A stretch of 64,000 nt of DNA from Enterobacteriaceae bacterium UBA7338 (GTDB taxonomy: Bacteria > Pseudomonadota > Gammaproteobacteria > Enterobacterales > Enterobacteriaceae): the NCBI GenBank assembly GCA_002480085.1, contig DKPJ01000017.1, positions 1-64,000 on the forward strand, read 5' to 3'. The position numbers and the translations under genes are program-made. Positions 53,146 to 61,368 of this stretch are shown piece after piece (within the stretch, counting starts at the first letter, position 1; every line of letters begins with the position of its first letter). The notes under the pieces were generated by a model that was given only the letters and a program-made list of their open reading frames with translations, was not told where the DNA came from and ran no database searches.

Positions 53146-53860
53146 TAATTTCTTTGCTTCCGGAGAGGAACAGCGGGCGGCACGGGCGTTGATTGACGAG
53201 ATTGCCGCTCAACATCGAGCATGGATTTTTGGCGGCATGCTTCGGGACATCGGCCTCTTTGGACGTGATGGATTTACGTCTGATATCGATATCGTGTTCG
53301 CTGGCGAACGTGAGGATTTGCTACAACTACTCTCCCACTTTCATATGGAACATTTTGCAACCAATAAACTTGGCGGCATACGTTTTCGCTATCGCTCCCT
53401 GGATTTTGATATCTGGTGTCTTAGCGATACCTGGGCTTTCAAAGAGAACATTATCCCATTAGAAAATGTGGAGAGCCTGCTTCACACCACGCTTATGTCT
53501 TGGGACGCAGTGCTTTACGATGTGCATCACGGCGAAATTCTCACGCCGGAAAACTATCTGCACGATTTGAATAACGGCTACCTTGAGCTGGTTCTGGATG
53601 CTACGCCAAACGAAACCGGTTCGGTCGTGAAAATTTTACGTACTATCTATAACAAGCGGGTGAAAACGTTGGGACCAGGCCTGAGTGAGTTCTTACATAA
53701 AACCTTGCTTCGTTATAGCTATTCTGCATTGCAACATTATGAACTAACGCATTACGACACCAGCAGCTTTGACGACACTGAGTACGATTTGCTTTTGAAC
53801 CGTTTACGTGAAACCGAGACAGGTTATAGCGTAGACGTGACGCGTTTGCGTACAAATTAG
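53096..53860 (+). CDS. Pol-beta-type nucleotidyltransferase (PcnB/Cca head-like)
   Basis: This 254-residue protein has the nucleotidyltransferase signature GGMLRD (residues 46-51), then DID (Asp63, Asp65) and a further Asp pair in LDFDIW (Asp103, Asp105). That is the GGxxRD...DxD...D pattern of poly(A) polymerase and CCA-adding enzymes, with catalytic carboxylates intact. The C-terminal half is not the PcnB or Cca RNA-binding domain. The start is ATG at 53096 or two codons later at 53102. It overlaps the dGTPase gene by 50 bases, so they are cotranscribed. It might modify tRNA, a nucleotide or its partner protein, like nucleotidyltransferase antitoxins; which one is unknown. Confidence 0.82.
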   Translation: MSMNVAKTRYALKRRIDNFFASGEEQRAARALIDEIAAQHRAWIFGGMLRDIGLFGRDGFTSDIDIVFAGEREDLLQLLSHFHMEHFATNKLGGIRFRYRSLDFDIWCLSDTWAFKENIIPLENVESLLHTTLMSWDAVLYDVHHGEILTPENYLHDLNNGYLELVLDATPNETGSVVKILRTIYNKRVKTLGPGLSEFLHKTLLRYSYSALQHYELTHYDTSSFDDTEYDLLLNRLRETETGYSVDVTRLRTN

Positions 53861-53884
53861 AAATATTAGGACATCTTCTTTGTA

Positions 53885-53920
53885 AATCCCGCCCCCCTTT
53901 ACCAGCAGAGGCGGGTTTTT
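53885..53920. terminator. Terminator between the accessory operon and cheZ
   Basis: AAATCCCGCC ... GGCGGGTTTTT. It has a T run on the plus strand (for the dGTPase operon) and on the minus strand a stem with a shorter T run (for cheZ). Confidence 0.82.
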
Positions 53921-53922
53921 GA

Positions 53923-54573
53923 TCAGAAGCCGAGGCTGTCCAGCAGGTCGTCTACCTGGTCCTGGCTGGCTACGACGCCCGCTTTGGTGGTGTCGAGCTG
54001 CGGCCCGTTGAGCAGGCTTTCGTTCTCGCGCTTTGGACGCGCAGACGGCTCTGGCATGTTATCCAGCAGCACCATCAGCAGCTGACGCTCAATCTCCTGG
54101 ATCACATCCATCATGCGCTTGATCACCTGACCGGTAAGGTCCTGGAAATCCTGCGCCATCATGATGTCCAGCAGCTGGGCATTGGTGAAGCTGGTATGGC
54201 CCGGCACGTCGCCAAGATACTGACGGGTATCCTTAACCAGCTCTTTGGCATCTGTCAGCTCAATCGGGTTTTCAAACCATGCGTCCCAGCGCTTGCTCAG
54301 CGATTTCGCGCCGCTCTCCATCGCGTCCTGATGCGGCTGAGATGCTTCAACGCTGTTTAGCGCACGCTCGGCAGCCTGGGCCGTCATCTGCACCACGTAG
54401 TCCAGACGATCGCGGGCATCAGGGATCGCTTCCGCTGCTTCGGCAATTGCCTGGTCAAGGCCAAGCTCACGCAGGCTGTCGCGCAGCATACGCGTCAGGC
54501 TGCCGATGCGGGCGATAATGTCCCCGGGCGATTGCTCATCCGTAGGTTTCATTTGCGATTGCATCATCATCAT
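53923..54573 (-). CDS. cheZ: Chemotaxis phosphatase CheZ
   Basis: This protein (216 residues from the first ATG) dephosphorylates CheY-P. The helical hairpin carries the catalytic Gln in MAQDFQDLTGQ. The C-terminal helix DDLLDSLGF binds CheY. Four consecutive ATG codons (54573 to 54562) make the start ambiguous. GAGG lies 5 bases before the first. Last gene of tar-tap-cheRBYZ. Confidence 0.97.
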   Translation of the reverse strand: MMMMQSQMKPTDEQSPGDIIARIGSLTRMLRDSLRELGLDQAIAEAAEAIPDARDRLDYVVQMTAQAAERALNSVEASQPHQDAMESGAKSLSKRWDAWFENPIELTDAKELVKDTRQYLGDVPGHTSFTNAQLLDIMMAQDFQDLTGQVIKRMMDVIQEIERQLLMVLLDNMPEPSARPKRENESLLNGPQLDTTKAGVVASQDQVDDLLDSLGF

Positions 54574-54580
54574 CCGGTCC

Positions 54581-54970
54581 TCACATGCCGAGTTTCTCGA
54601 AGATCTTGCCGAGTTTTTCTTCCAGGGTTGCGGCCGTAAACGGCTTCACCACGTAACCACTTGCACCCGCCTGCGCGGCCGCAATGATGTTCTCTTTCTT
54701 CGCTTCTGCGGTAACCATCAGCACCGGCAGCGACGCCATGGCGCTATTGCCACGAATGGTTTTCAGCAGCTCCAGCCCGTCCATGTTCGGCATGTTCCAG
54801 TCGGAGATAACGAAGCCAAAGCCGCCCGCCTGGAGCTTGTTCAGCGCGTCAACGCCGTCCTCTGCCTCTTCTACGTTATTGAAACCCAGCTCTTTCAGCA
54901 GGTTGCGCACGATGCGACGCATGGTGGAAAAGTCATCCACAACCAGAAACTTGAGCTCTTTGTCCGCCAT
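54581..54970 (-). CDS. cheY: Chemotaxis response regulator CheY
   Basis: This 129-residue receiver-only protein switches flagellar motors to clockwise when phosphorylated by CheA. Asp12/Asp13, the phosphorylated Asp57 (VISDWNMP), Thr in MVTAEAK and Lys in VVKPF are all present. I chose the ATG at 54970 (MADKELK) by alignment with E. coli CheY. Confidence 0.98.
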   Translation of the reverse strand: MADKELKFLVVDDFSTMRRIVRNLLKELGFNNVEEAEDGVDALNKLQAGGFGFVISDWNMPNMDGLELLKTIRGNSAMASLPVLMVTAEAKKENIIAAAQAGASGYVVKPFTAATLEEKLGKIFEKLGM

Positions 54971-54986
54971 AAAACTACACTCCTCG

Positions 54987-56036
54987 TTAAATACGTATTG
55001 CCTGTCCGGCACTGATTTTCGCCAGCATCTGCTGGCTAACCTGACTAAGATCGACCACTTCGCTTACGCCACCCATATTGATAGCTTCGCGCGGCATGCC
55101 GAACACCACACAACTTGCTTCATTTTGCGCAATCGTCCAGGCGCCCGCCTGGTGCATTGCTAACATACCGGCCGCGCCATCGTTGCCCATACCGGTGAGG
55201 ATCACCCCCACGGCGTTGCGCCCCGCGTGTTTCGCGACCGAATGAAACAGTACATCTACCGCCGGACGATGCCGGTTAACCGGCGGCCCGTCGTGAATTT
55301 TGATCTGATAGTTTGCCCCGCTGCGCGCCAGCTCCATGTGCTTATCGCCAGGGGCGATATAGGCATGGCCCGGCAGCACGCGCTCGCCATCTTCCGCCTC
55401 TTTCACGCTGATCTGGCAGAGCTTGTTCAGCCGCTCAGCAAAGGAGCGGGTAAAGCCCGGCGGCATATGCTGGGTAATAAGAATACCGGGACTGGAGAGC
55501 GGCAATGGCTGGAGTACATGGCGAATTGCCTCGGTTCCGCCGGTTGACGCGCCAATCGCCAGTAGCTTTTCCGAGCTTAACAGCGGCCCCGCTTTCAGGG
55601 TCGCCGGAGCGGAGACCGGATTGTGCGCGGCCAGCCTGGCCCGCGAGGCGGTACGTACCTTCTCGGCAATCATTTCGCTGTAGGCAAGCATCCCCTCGCG
55701 GATCCCCAGCTGCGGCTTGGTGACAAAGTCAATCGCCCCCAGCTCGAGCGCGCGCAGGGTGACCTCGGAACCTTTTCCGGTCAGGGAAGAGACCATCACC
55801 ACCGGCATCGGCCGCAGGCGCATTAGCTTCTCAAGAAAGTCCAGGCCGTCCATACGCGGCATTTCGACGTCCAGGGTCAGGACATCCGGATTGTATTTCT
55901 TGATCAAATCCCGCGCGACCAGCGGATCTGGCGCAGTGGCAACCATCTCCATATCACTGTGGCTGTTGATAATCTCCGTCATGATCTGGCGCATCAGCGC
56001 CGAATCATCAACAGACAGTACCCTGATTTTACTCAT
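54987..56036 (-). CDS. cheB: Chemotaxis methylesterase CheB
   Basis: This 349-residue protein has an N-terminal receiver domain (phosphorylated Asp in LTLDVEMPRMDG, about residue 56) and a C-terminal methylesterase/deamidase domain. The Ser of GASTGGTEA is the nucleophile, with His in THQHMPPGF-type context (ITQHMPPGF). It removes methyl groups from receptors. The start overlaps the cheR stop (ATGA). Confidence 0.98.
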   Translation of the reverse strand: MSKIRVLSVDDSALMRQIMTEIINSHSDMEMVATAPDPLVARDLIKKYNPDVLTLDVEMPRMDGLDFLEKLMRLRPMPVVMVSSLTGKGSEVTLRALELGAIDFVTKPQLGIREGMLAYSEMIAEKVRTASRARLAAHNPVSAPATLKAGPLLSSEKLLAIGASTGGTEAIRHVLQPLPLSSPGILITQHMPPGFTRSFAERLNKLCQISVKEAEDGERVLPGHAYIAPGDKHMELARSGANYQIKIHDGPPVNRHRPAVDVLFHSVAKHAGRNAVGVILTGMGNDGAAGMLAMHQAGAWTIAQNEASCVVFGMPREAINMGGVSEVVDLSQVSQQMLAKISAGQAIRI

Positions 56037-56899
56037 GCTTTATCCTTACTCAGCGCATAAACGGTCTGCCCACGCAGGGTAAACTCGCGCACGAGGTTGC
56101 TGAAATTCTCCGAATGCCCGGCAAACAGCAGTCCGTCGGGCTTAAGCATTGGGGCAAAGCGGCGCAGAATGTCCTGCTGCGTCGTTTTATCAAAATAGAT
56201 CATCACGTTACGGCAGAAGATGGCATCGAACGGTCCCTGCACCTGGTACTGCTTATCCAGCAGGTTGAGCGGCATAAACTCGACAAAGTTCGCCAGCTCC
56301 TGCCGCACCCGCACCAGCCCGGCATGAGGCCCGGTACCGCGCATAAAGTAGCGCTGCAGCTGCTGCGGGGAGAGCGTTTTCAGCTCGTCCTGCCGGTAGA
56401 TGCCGCTGCGGGCTTTCTCCAGCACCTCGGTGTCGATATCGCTGGCGATCACTTTCCAGCGCCCCGGCACCAGGCCTAGCGCATCTGCCAGGGTAATGGC
56501 AAGCGAGTATGGCTCTTCACCGGTGGAGGCTGCGGCGCTCCAGACCCGATACTCACCGCTGTGCTTGCGGGCGTGATCGGCCAGCACCGGGAAGTGGTGG
56601 GCTTCACGGAAGAAGGCGGTCAGGTTAGTGGTCAGCGAGTTGATAAATGCCTGCCACTCGGCGCTGCTCTGGTTCGCTTCCAGCATGCTCAGGTAGCGGC
56701 CAAAATCATCCAGCCCCAGCGTGCGCAGGCGGCGAACCAGCCGGTTGTAGACCATGTCTCGCTTATGGTCAGCCAGCACGATCCCCGCACGCTGGTAAAT
56801 CAATTGACATATCCGACGAAAATGCGCGTCGGACAGCGCAAGGCGCTGAGGGAACTGCATAGTTAATGACGTTTGCCCGTTGGGCAGTGGTGATGTCAT
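56033..56899 (-). CDS. cheR: Chemotaxis methyltransferase CheR
   Basis: This 288-residue SAM-dependent enzyme methylates receptor glutamates. The SAM motif is WSAAASTGEEPYS (about residues 119-131). The FCRNVMIYFD block is typical. It would dock on the NWETF tail of Tar. It lies 19 bases after tap. Confidence 0.98.
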   Translation of the reverse strand: MTSPLPNGQTSLTMQFPQRLALSDAHFRRICQLIYQRAGIVLADHKRDMVYNRLVRRLRTLGLDDFGRYLSMLEANQSSAEWQAFINSLTTNLTAFFREAHHFPVLADHARKHSGEYRVWSAAASTGEEPYSLAITLADALGLVPGRWKVIASDIDTEVLEKARSGIYRQDELKTLSPQQLQRYFMRGTGPHAGLVRVRQELANFVEFMPLNLLDKQYQVQGPFDAIFCRNVMIYFDKTTQQDILRRFAPMLKPDGLLFAGHSENFSNLVREFTLRGQTVYALSKDKA

Positions 56900-56918
56900 A
56901 GCGCCTTCTCAATAACGT

Positions 56919-58517
56919 TCAGGATAGTGCCGGCACAGCCCTGGGGGGTGCCACGTCGGGTTGACCGATTTGTTCATCTAACTTAAATACCGCCACCTGA
57001 GACGACAGACGGTCCGCCTGGTGCGCTAACTGCTCGGTTGCCGCGGCGGCCTCCTCTACAAGAGAGGCGTTCTGCTGCGTAACCTGATCCATCTGGCTGA
57101 CCGCCAGCGCGACCTGCTCAATACCCCGGCGCTGCTCATCGGAGGCGGAAGCGATTTCGCCCATGATGTCATTGACCTGGGTGACGGAGCGGACGATGTC
57201 CGTCATGGTCTGCGCCGCCGTATCTACCAGGGCGGAACCCTGCTGCACGCGGGCAACCGAATCTTCAATTAAGCCTTTGATCTCTTTGGCTGCGTTAGCG
57301 CTGCGGCTAGCCAGGTTGCGTACTTCTCCAGCCACCACTGCAAAACCACGCCCCTGCTCGCCCGCCCGCGCGGCCTCAACGGCGGCGTTCAGCGCCAGGA
57401 TATTGGTCTGGAAGGCAATGCCGTCGATCACGCTGATGATGTCACCAATTTTCTGCGAGCTGGTGGCAATATCATGCATGGTTTCAGACACTCGCGAGGT
57501 CTGCTCCCCACCCTTTCTCGCGGTTTCCGCCGCGTCGTGAGAGAGCACCGACGCCTGACGCGCGTTATCCGCGTTCTGGGCCACCGTCGCGGTGAGCTGC
57601 TCCATGCTGGCGGCGGTTTCGGCCAGCGATGCCGCCTGCTGCTCGGTGCGCGCTGAGAGATCGTTATTGCCCGCAGCGATTTCTGAGATGCCGGTGTGCA
57701 TCGATACGCTGCCTTCGCGCACGTTGGCTACCGTCGCACGCAGCGCGGTCTGCATCTTTTGCAGGCTGGCAAAGATGGCCGAGATTTCGTTGCGGCCATA
57801 GACCGCGATCGGTCGCGCCAAATCGCCCCCGGCAATGCTGTCAAAGTGGCTGCTGATAATCGCCAGCGGCTGCACGATCATCCTGCGCGACCAGAACAGC
57901 CCCGCTGAGATCAGCCCCGCGGCCAGAATCAACACGGTAATAAAGGTTGCCGCCGACATGTGGTAGTTAGCGCCACTGGCTGCCGTCGCGGTCACGACAA
58001 AGCGATCGATATAGTGCTGCCAGGCGGTAAAGGTCGTCTCAAACGCCTCCTGAGACTGCTGCACCGGCGCGGTCATAAAATCAGAGAGCTGATTGTTTTC
58101 CAGCCATGTCGCCTGATGTTCTAAGTCACTCATCCAGGTGCTGTAGGTGGTCTTCGCCTGCTCTTTGAGCTTATCCCCTTCCGGTGAGATCGCCTCAAGC
58201 CCTTCAAACTCTTTGAGCTGGGCGGTGGCGAGCTGTAAATTGCTGCGCGCCGAGCTCATCAACCCTTTGATATCATCCGGCGGATAGCTTAAGGCGGTTA
58301 GCGTGCCGGCCTTGTTCAGCGAGGTGCTGGTCTGCAGTAACACGGCACGCATCTGGGCCAGCGTGTTGCGCTGGTGGTTGCTCTTTTCAACCTGCTCCAG
58401 ATGCTGAAAACCATCGCGGAAGGCCCAAAAAGAGAGTCCGTTGCTTCCCACAAGCAACAGACCGCAAACAATCAGTAAGATAAACAGCGTGGTCGAGATA
58501 CGAATACGATTAAACAT
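56919..58517 (-). CDS. tap: Methyl-accepting chemotaxis protein, Tap-like
   Basis: This 532-residue receptor begins MFNRIRISTTLF, as E. coli Tap does. It has two transmembrane segments (about residues 8-30 and 190-210) around a periplasmic sensor. A HAMP domain (about residues 212-265) and the signalling hairpin tip GIAFQTNILALNAAVEAARAGEQ follow. It lacks the C-terminal NWETF pentapeptide, as Tap does. Tap of E. coli responds to dipeptides and pyrimidines; the sensor is similar but not identical, so ligands are inferred. Confidence 0.93.
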   Translation of the reverse strand: MFNRIRISTTLFILLIVCGLLLVGSNGLSFWAFRDGFQHLEQVEKSNHQRNTLAQMRAVLLQTSTSLNKAGTLTALSYPPDDIKGLMSSARSNLQLATAQLKEFEGLEAISPEGDKLKEQAKTTYSTWMSDLEHQATWLENNQLSDFMTAPVQQSQEAFETTFTAWQHYIDRFVVTATAASGANYHMSAATFITVLILAAGLISAGLFWSRRMIVQPLAIISSHFDSIAGGDLARPIAVYGRNEISAIFASLQKMQTALRATVANVREGSVSMHTGISEIAAGNNDLSARTEQQAASLAETAASMEQLTATVAQNADNARQASVLSHDAAETARKGGEQTSRVSETMHDIATSSQKIGDIISVIDGIAFQTNILALNAAVEAARAGEQGRGFAVVAGEVRNLASRSANAAKEIKGLIEDSVARVQQGSALVDTAAQTMTDIVRSVTQVNDIMGEIASASDEQRRGIEQVALAVSQMDQVTQQNASLVEEAAAATEQLAHQADRLSSQVAVFKLDEQIGQPDVAPPRAVPALS

Positions 58518-58559
58518 CTACGCTCCCATCAGGCGGCTAACGCCGCAATATCAATACGA

Positions 58560-60221
58560 TCAAAAAGTTTCCCAGTTATCATCCTGTCCGGTACTGAGCT
58601 GACGTTTGCTAGTAGGGGCGGAAACGAACTCTCTCCCCTGCAAGCGGCGCTGTGCCGGGTTTTCAGGGACGGCGGCAAGGCGGAAAGCAGAGACCGCCCG
58701 TGTGAGATGACTGGCCTGTTCTTCTAATGCTGCGGCTGCGGCCGCAGACTCTTCTACCAGCGACGCGTTCTGCTGTGTCACTCTATCCATCTCCGATACC
58801 GCCAGCGCGACCTGGTCGATGCCTTTGCTCTGCTCGTCAGATGCAGAGGCAATCTCGCCCATAATGTCGGTCACCCGGGTCACCGCGTTGACGATATCGT
58901 TCATGGTCTCCCCGGCGCTCTCAACCAGCACCGAGCCGGTATCCACGCGCGAGACGGAATCTTCAATTAAGGCTTTGATCTCTTTGGCTGCGTTGGCGCT
59001 GCGGCTGGCGAGGTTACGCACCTCGCCTGCGACCACGGCAAAGCCACGCCCCTGCTCGCCCGCCCGGGCAGCCTCCACGGCGGCGTTGAGCGCCAGAATA
59101 TTGGTCTGGAAAGCGATGCTGTCGATCACGCTGGTGATGTCGGCAATTTTCTTCGAGCTGGTGGCGATGTCGTGCATGGTTTTCACCACGCCGTCCACCA
59201 CTTTGCCCCCACGTCCGGCGGTCTCGGAGGCGCTGAGCGCCAGCTGCGAGGCCTGACGGGCGTTGTCGGCGTTCTGCTTCACGGTGGCGGTGAGCTGCTC
59301 CATGCTGGCAGCGGTCTGCTCCAGCGCGGAGGCCTGCTGCTCGGTACGGGAGGAGAGATCGTTGTTACCGGCGGCGATTTCGCTGGTGCCGCTGTAGATG
59401 GCATCCGACCCTTTGCGCACGTTGGTAACGGTATCGATCAGCGAGCGCTGCATATGCTCCACGCTCTCCGCCAGCTCGGTAATTTCGTTTTTACCGTCAA
59501 TGACCAGCGTCCGGGTGAGATCGCCCCTGGCGATTTCGCGGATGTGGCGGATGACGTTAGCTAGCGGATTGAGCAGGATATGGCGAATGCCGTACCAGAC
59601 CGCGGCCAGCACAATCACCAGCGCCAGGGCGAGGATCGCCATCTGCCACTGGGCGAAACGGTAGTCGTGGGTGCTCTGGGTAAAGGCGTCGTGGTACAGA
59701 TCGCTGCTAAGCTGGGCATACTGCCCCAGCGCGTCGCCCATCGCATTCTGCATCCCCTGGGTGGGCTGGGCGAAAAAGGCGTCCATATTGCCGCTCTCCA
59801 GGAACTGGATCAGCTCGGTGAGCGCGGCGCTGTAGGTACGGTACTTCTCATCAAGCTGCTGGCTCACCTGGGCCATGGCCGGCACCGGTGGCAGCGCTTT
59901 GTAGGCGTCGTAATGTTTTGCCGCATCGGCGAGCGAGGCATGGGCGCTCTTCAGCAGATCGGTTTTGGCGCTGCTCTGCTGATTGGCCGGATCCATCATC
60001 ATCCGCGCGGAGGAACGGCTAAGGTTGATGCGCGTCTGCAGCATCAGCTCCCAGGTTTTGGTCAGCTCGGTCTGCTGCTGGCGAAGATCGTTAGCGTCAG
60101 CAAAGCTCTGCTGATTCTGTTTCAGCGACGAAAACAGCAGCCCACCGGAAACCAGCTGCAGAAGTGCAAAAACCACCAGCACCATCATCAGCATTGTGAC
60201 AACGCGGATACGATTCAACAT
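58560..60221 (-). CDS. tar: Methyl-accepting chemotaxis protein, Tar-like
   Basis: This 553-residue receptor has exactly the length of E. coli Tar and begins MLNRIRVVTMLMM. The sensor domain holds the LQTRINLSRS stretch with conserved Arg residues that bind aspartate. A HAMP domain and a signalling tip follow, and the last five residues are NWETF, the CheR/CheB docking site. A sigma-28 promoter lies upstream. It is followed by tap after 42 bases. Confidence 0.95.
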   Translation of the reverse strand: MLNRIRVVTMLMMVLVVFALLQLVSGGLLFSSLKQNQQSFADANDLRQQQTELTKTWELMLQTRINLSRSSARMMMDPANQQSSAKTDLLKSAHASLADAAKHYDAYKALPPVPAMAQVSQQLDEKYRTYSAALTELIQFLESGNMDAFFAQPTQGMQNAMGDALGQYAQLSSDLYHDAFTQSTHDYRFAQWQMAILALALVIVLAAVWYGIRHILLNPLANVIRHIREIARGDLTRTLVIDGKNEITELAESVEHMQRSLIDTVTNVRKGSDAIYSGTSEIAAGNNDLSSRTEQQASALEQTAASMEQLTATVKQNADNARQASQLALSASETAGRGGKVVDGVVKTMHDIATSSKKIADITSVIDSIAFQTNILALNAAVEAARAGEQGRGFAVVAGEVRNLASRSANAAKEIKALIEDSVSRVDTGSVLVESAGETMNDIVNAVTRVTDIMGEIASASDEQSKGIDQVALAVSEMDRVTQQNASLVEESAAAAAALEEQASHLTRAVSAFRLAAVPENPAQRRLQGREFVSAPTSKRQLSTGQDDNWETF

Positions 60222-60252
60222 GCAACACCTTATTGATGACTTATTAACGGTG

Positions 60253-60279
60253 TTATCGGCATGTGTGGTGGGAACTTTA
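60253..60279 (-). promoter_or_regulatory. Sigma-28 (FliA) promoter of tar-tap-cheRBYZ
   Basis: On the minus strand TAAAGTTC (60279-60272), 11 bases and GCCGATAA (60260-60253) match the FliA consensus TAAAGTTT-N11-GCCGATAA almost perfectly, 32 bases ahead of tar. Confidence 0.95.
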
Positions 60280-60360
60280 CATTTGCGAAAGGGAAATAAT
60301 CCGCTACGTCAGCTGCAATGCTAGTCGGCGAAAGGAATAGGTGGGACTGGCTTTGTTTCC

Positions 60361-60397
60361 GTTCGCCGGGCGGCGCTACGCTTGCCCAGCCTACAAA
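60361..60397. repeat. REP-like fragment between the fimbrial operon and tar
   Basis: CGCCGGGCGGCGCTACGCTTGCCC followed by AGCCTAC resembles one degenerate REP arm, just past the stop of the SCPU gene. Confidence 0.5.
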
Positions 60398-60402
60398 CAG
60401 CG

Positions 60403-61368
60403 TTAAAACGCGATATCCACCACCACCGTATCGCTGTAGGTTCCGGCCGGGGGCGTCGCCTGGGTAGTTAATACCCGGGCCGTATAGTTATAAGTACGCA
60501 CCAGGCCGTTGGCGCTGAGCAGCGACGAGGCGCTGCTGGCCCAGCGTTCGGTGCCGCTGCTGCCCCAGCGCTCGCTGGTGCTGCCTTTGTAGATCTCGTA
60601 GCTCAGGCGGTTATTGCCGGAAGCCATTCTGCGCACGCTGCCGCTGGCGTTGCTGCCGTTGTTGATCCCCACGCTATATACGCTGCCCTTGGTGCAGGTC
60701 ACCGCGACGCCCTGCGACACGGCGGGGAAATCTTTCACCAGCGGTGCGCTGCCGAAGTTGACGTTTGGCGCGGTGATGGTGATGCAGTCGTTGGTGATGT
60801 TAATGGTTGCCGTGACGGCGACGGGTACGGTGCCGGTTTGCCATGCCCCGCAGCCAGCCAGCCCTAGCGAGCAGATGTTATAGGTGACGTTGAGGTTAAA
60901 GGTCACCTGGTACTGTCCCGCCGCCACGGTCTGGCCAGAGAGGGTGCGGAAATAGATCGGCAGAGTAAAACGCCGGGTACTCAGCAGATCGAGCAACATG
61001 GCCCCGCTCCAGGTGTAGCTGCCGCCAATCAGCGCCTCGCTGTTGCTGGCGCAGGCTGCCGCACCGCACAGCCGCACCGGTATAGTATCGGTGCTGGTTG
61101 GGTTATCCACCCGACGCATGATCGCCCGGTTGCTGACCGCCGCGCTTGCGCTACTTAGCTGCATGGTCACGGAGTTATTGGTTAACAAGTTAAGCAGCAC
61201 GACATCGCAAGCAACTACCAGGTTGCCGCTGATCTCCTGCTCGGTGCTGTTGAGCGCAAACGAGGTGACGGTGCCAAAAACACCGTTGGTCGGGGTCACG
61301 GTGCAGGCTGACCACGCCAGCGGGCTGGCTCCCATCAAAAGCATAAAAAGCAGAATAGCACGGCGCAT
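60403..61368 (-). CDS. Spore coat U domain fimbrial protein (CsuE-like tip adhesin)
   Basis: This 321-residue secreted protein has a signal peptide (about residues 1-20, ending AWS) and two spore-coat-U (SCPU) domains (about residues 20-165 and 175-321). Each domain has a Cys-rich start and a beta-strand ending in VVDIAF or NLNVTY type sequence. Two-domain members at the end of such operons are usually tip adhesins, as CsuE in Acinetobacter. Its ATG overlaps the usher stop (TGATG). Last gene of the operon. Confidence 0.85.
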   Translation of the reverse strand: MRRAILLFMLLMGASPLAWSACTVTPTNGVFGTVTSFALNSTEQEISGNLVVACDVVLLNLLTNNSVTMQLSSASAAVSNRAIMRRVDNPTSTDTIPVRLCGAAACASNSEALIGGSYTWSGAMLLDLLSTRRFTLPIYFRTLSGQTVAAGQYQVTFNLNVTYNICSLGLAGCGAWQTGTVPVAVTATINITNDCITITAPNVNFGSAPLVKDFPAVSQGVAVTCTKGSVYSVGINNGSNASGSVRRMASGNNRLSYEIYKGSTSERWGSSGTERWASSASSLLSANGLVRTYNYTARVLTTQATPPAGTYSDTVVVDIAF

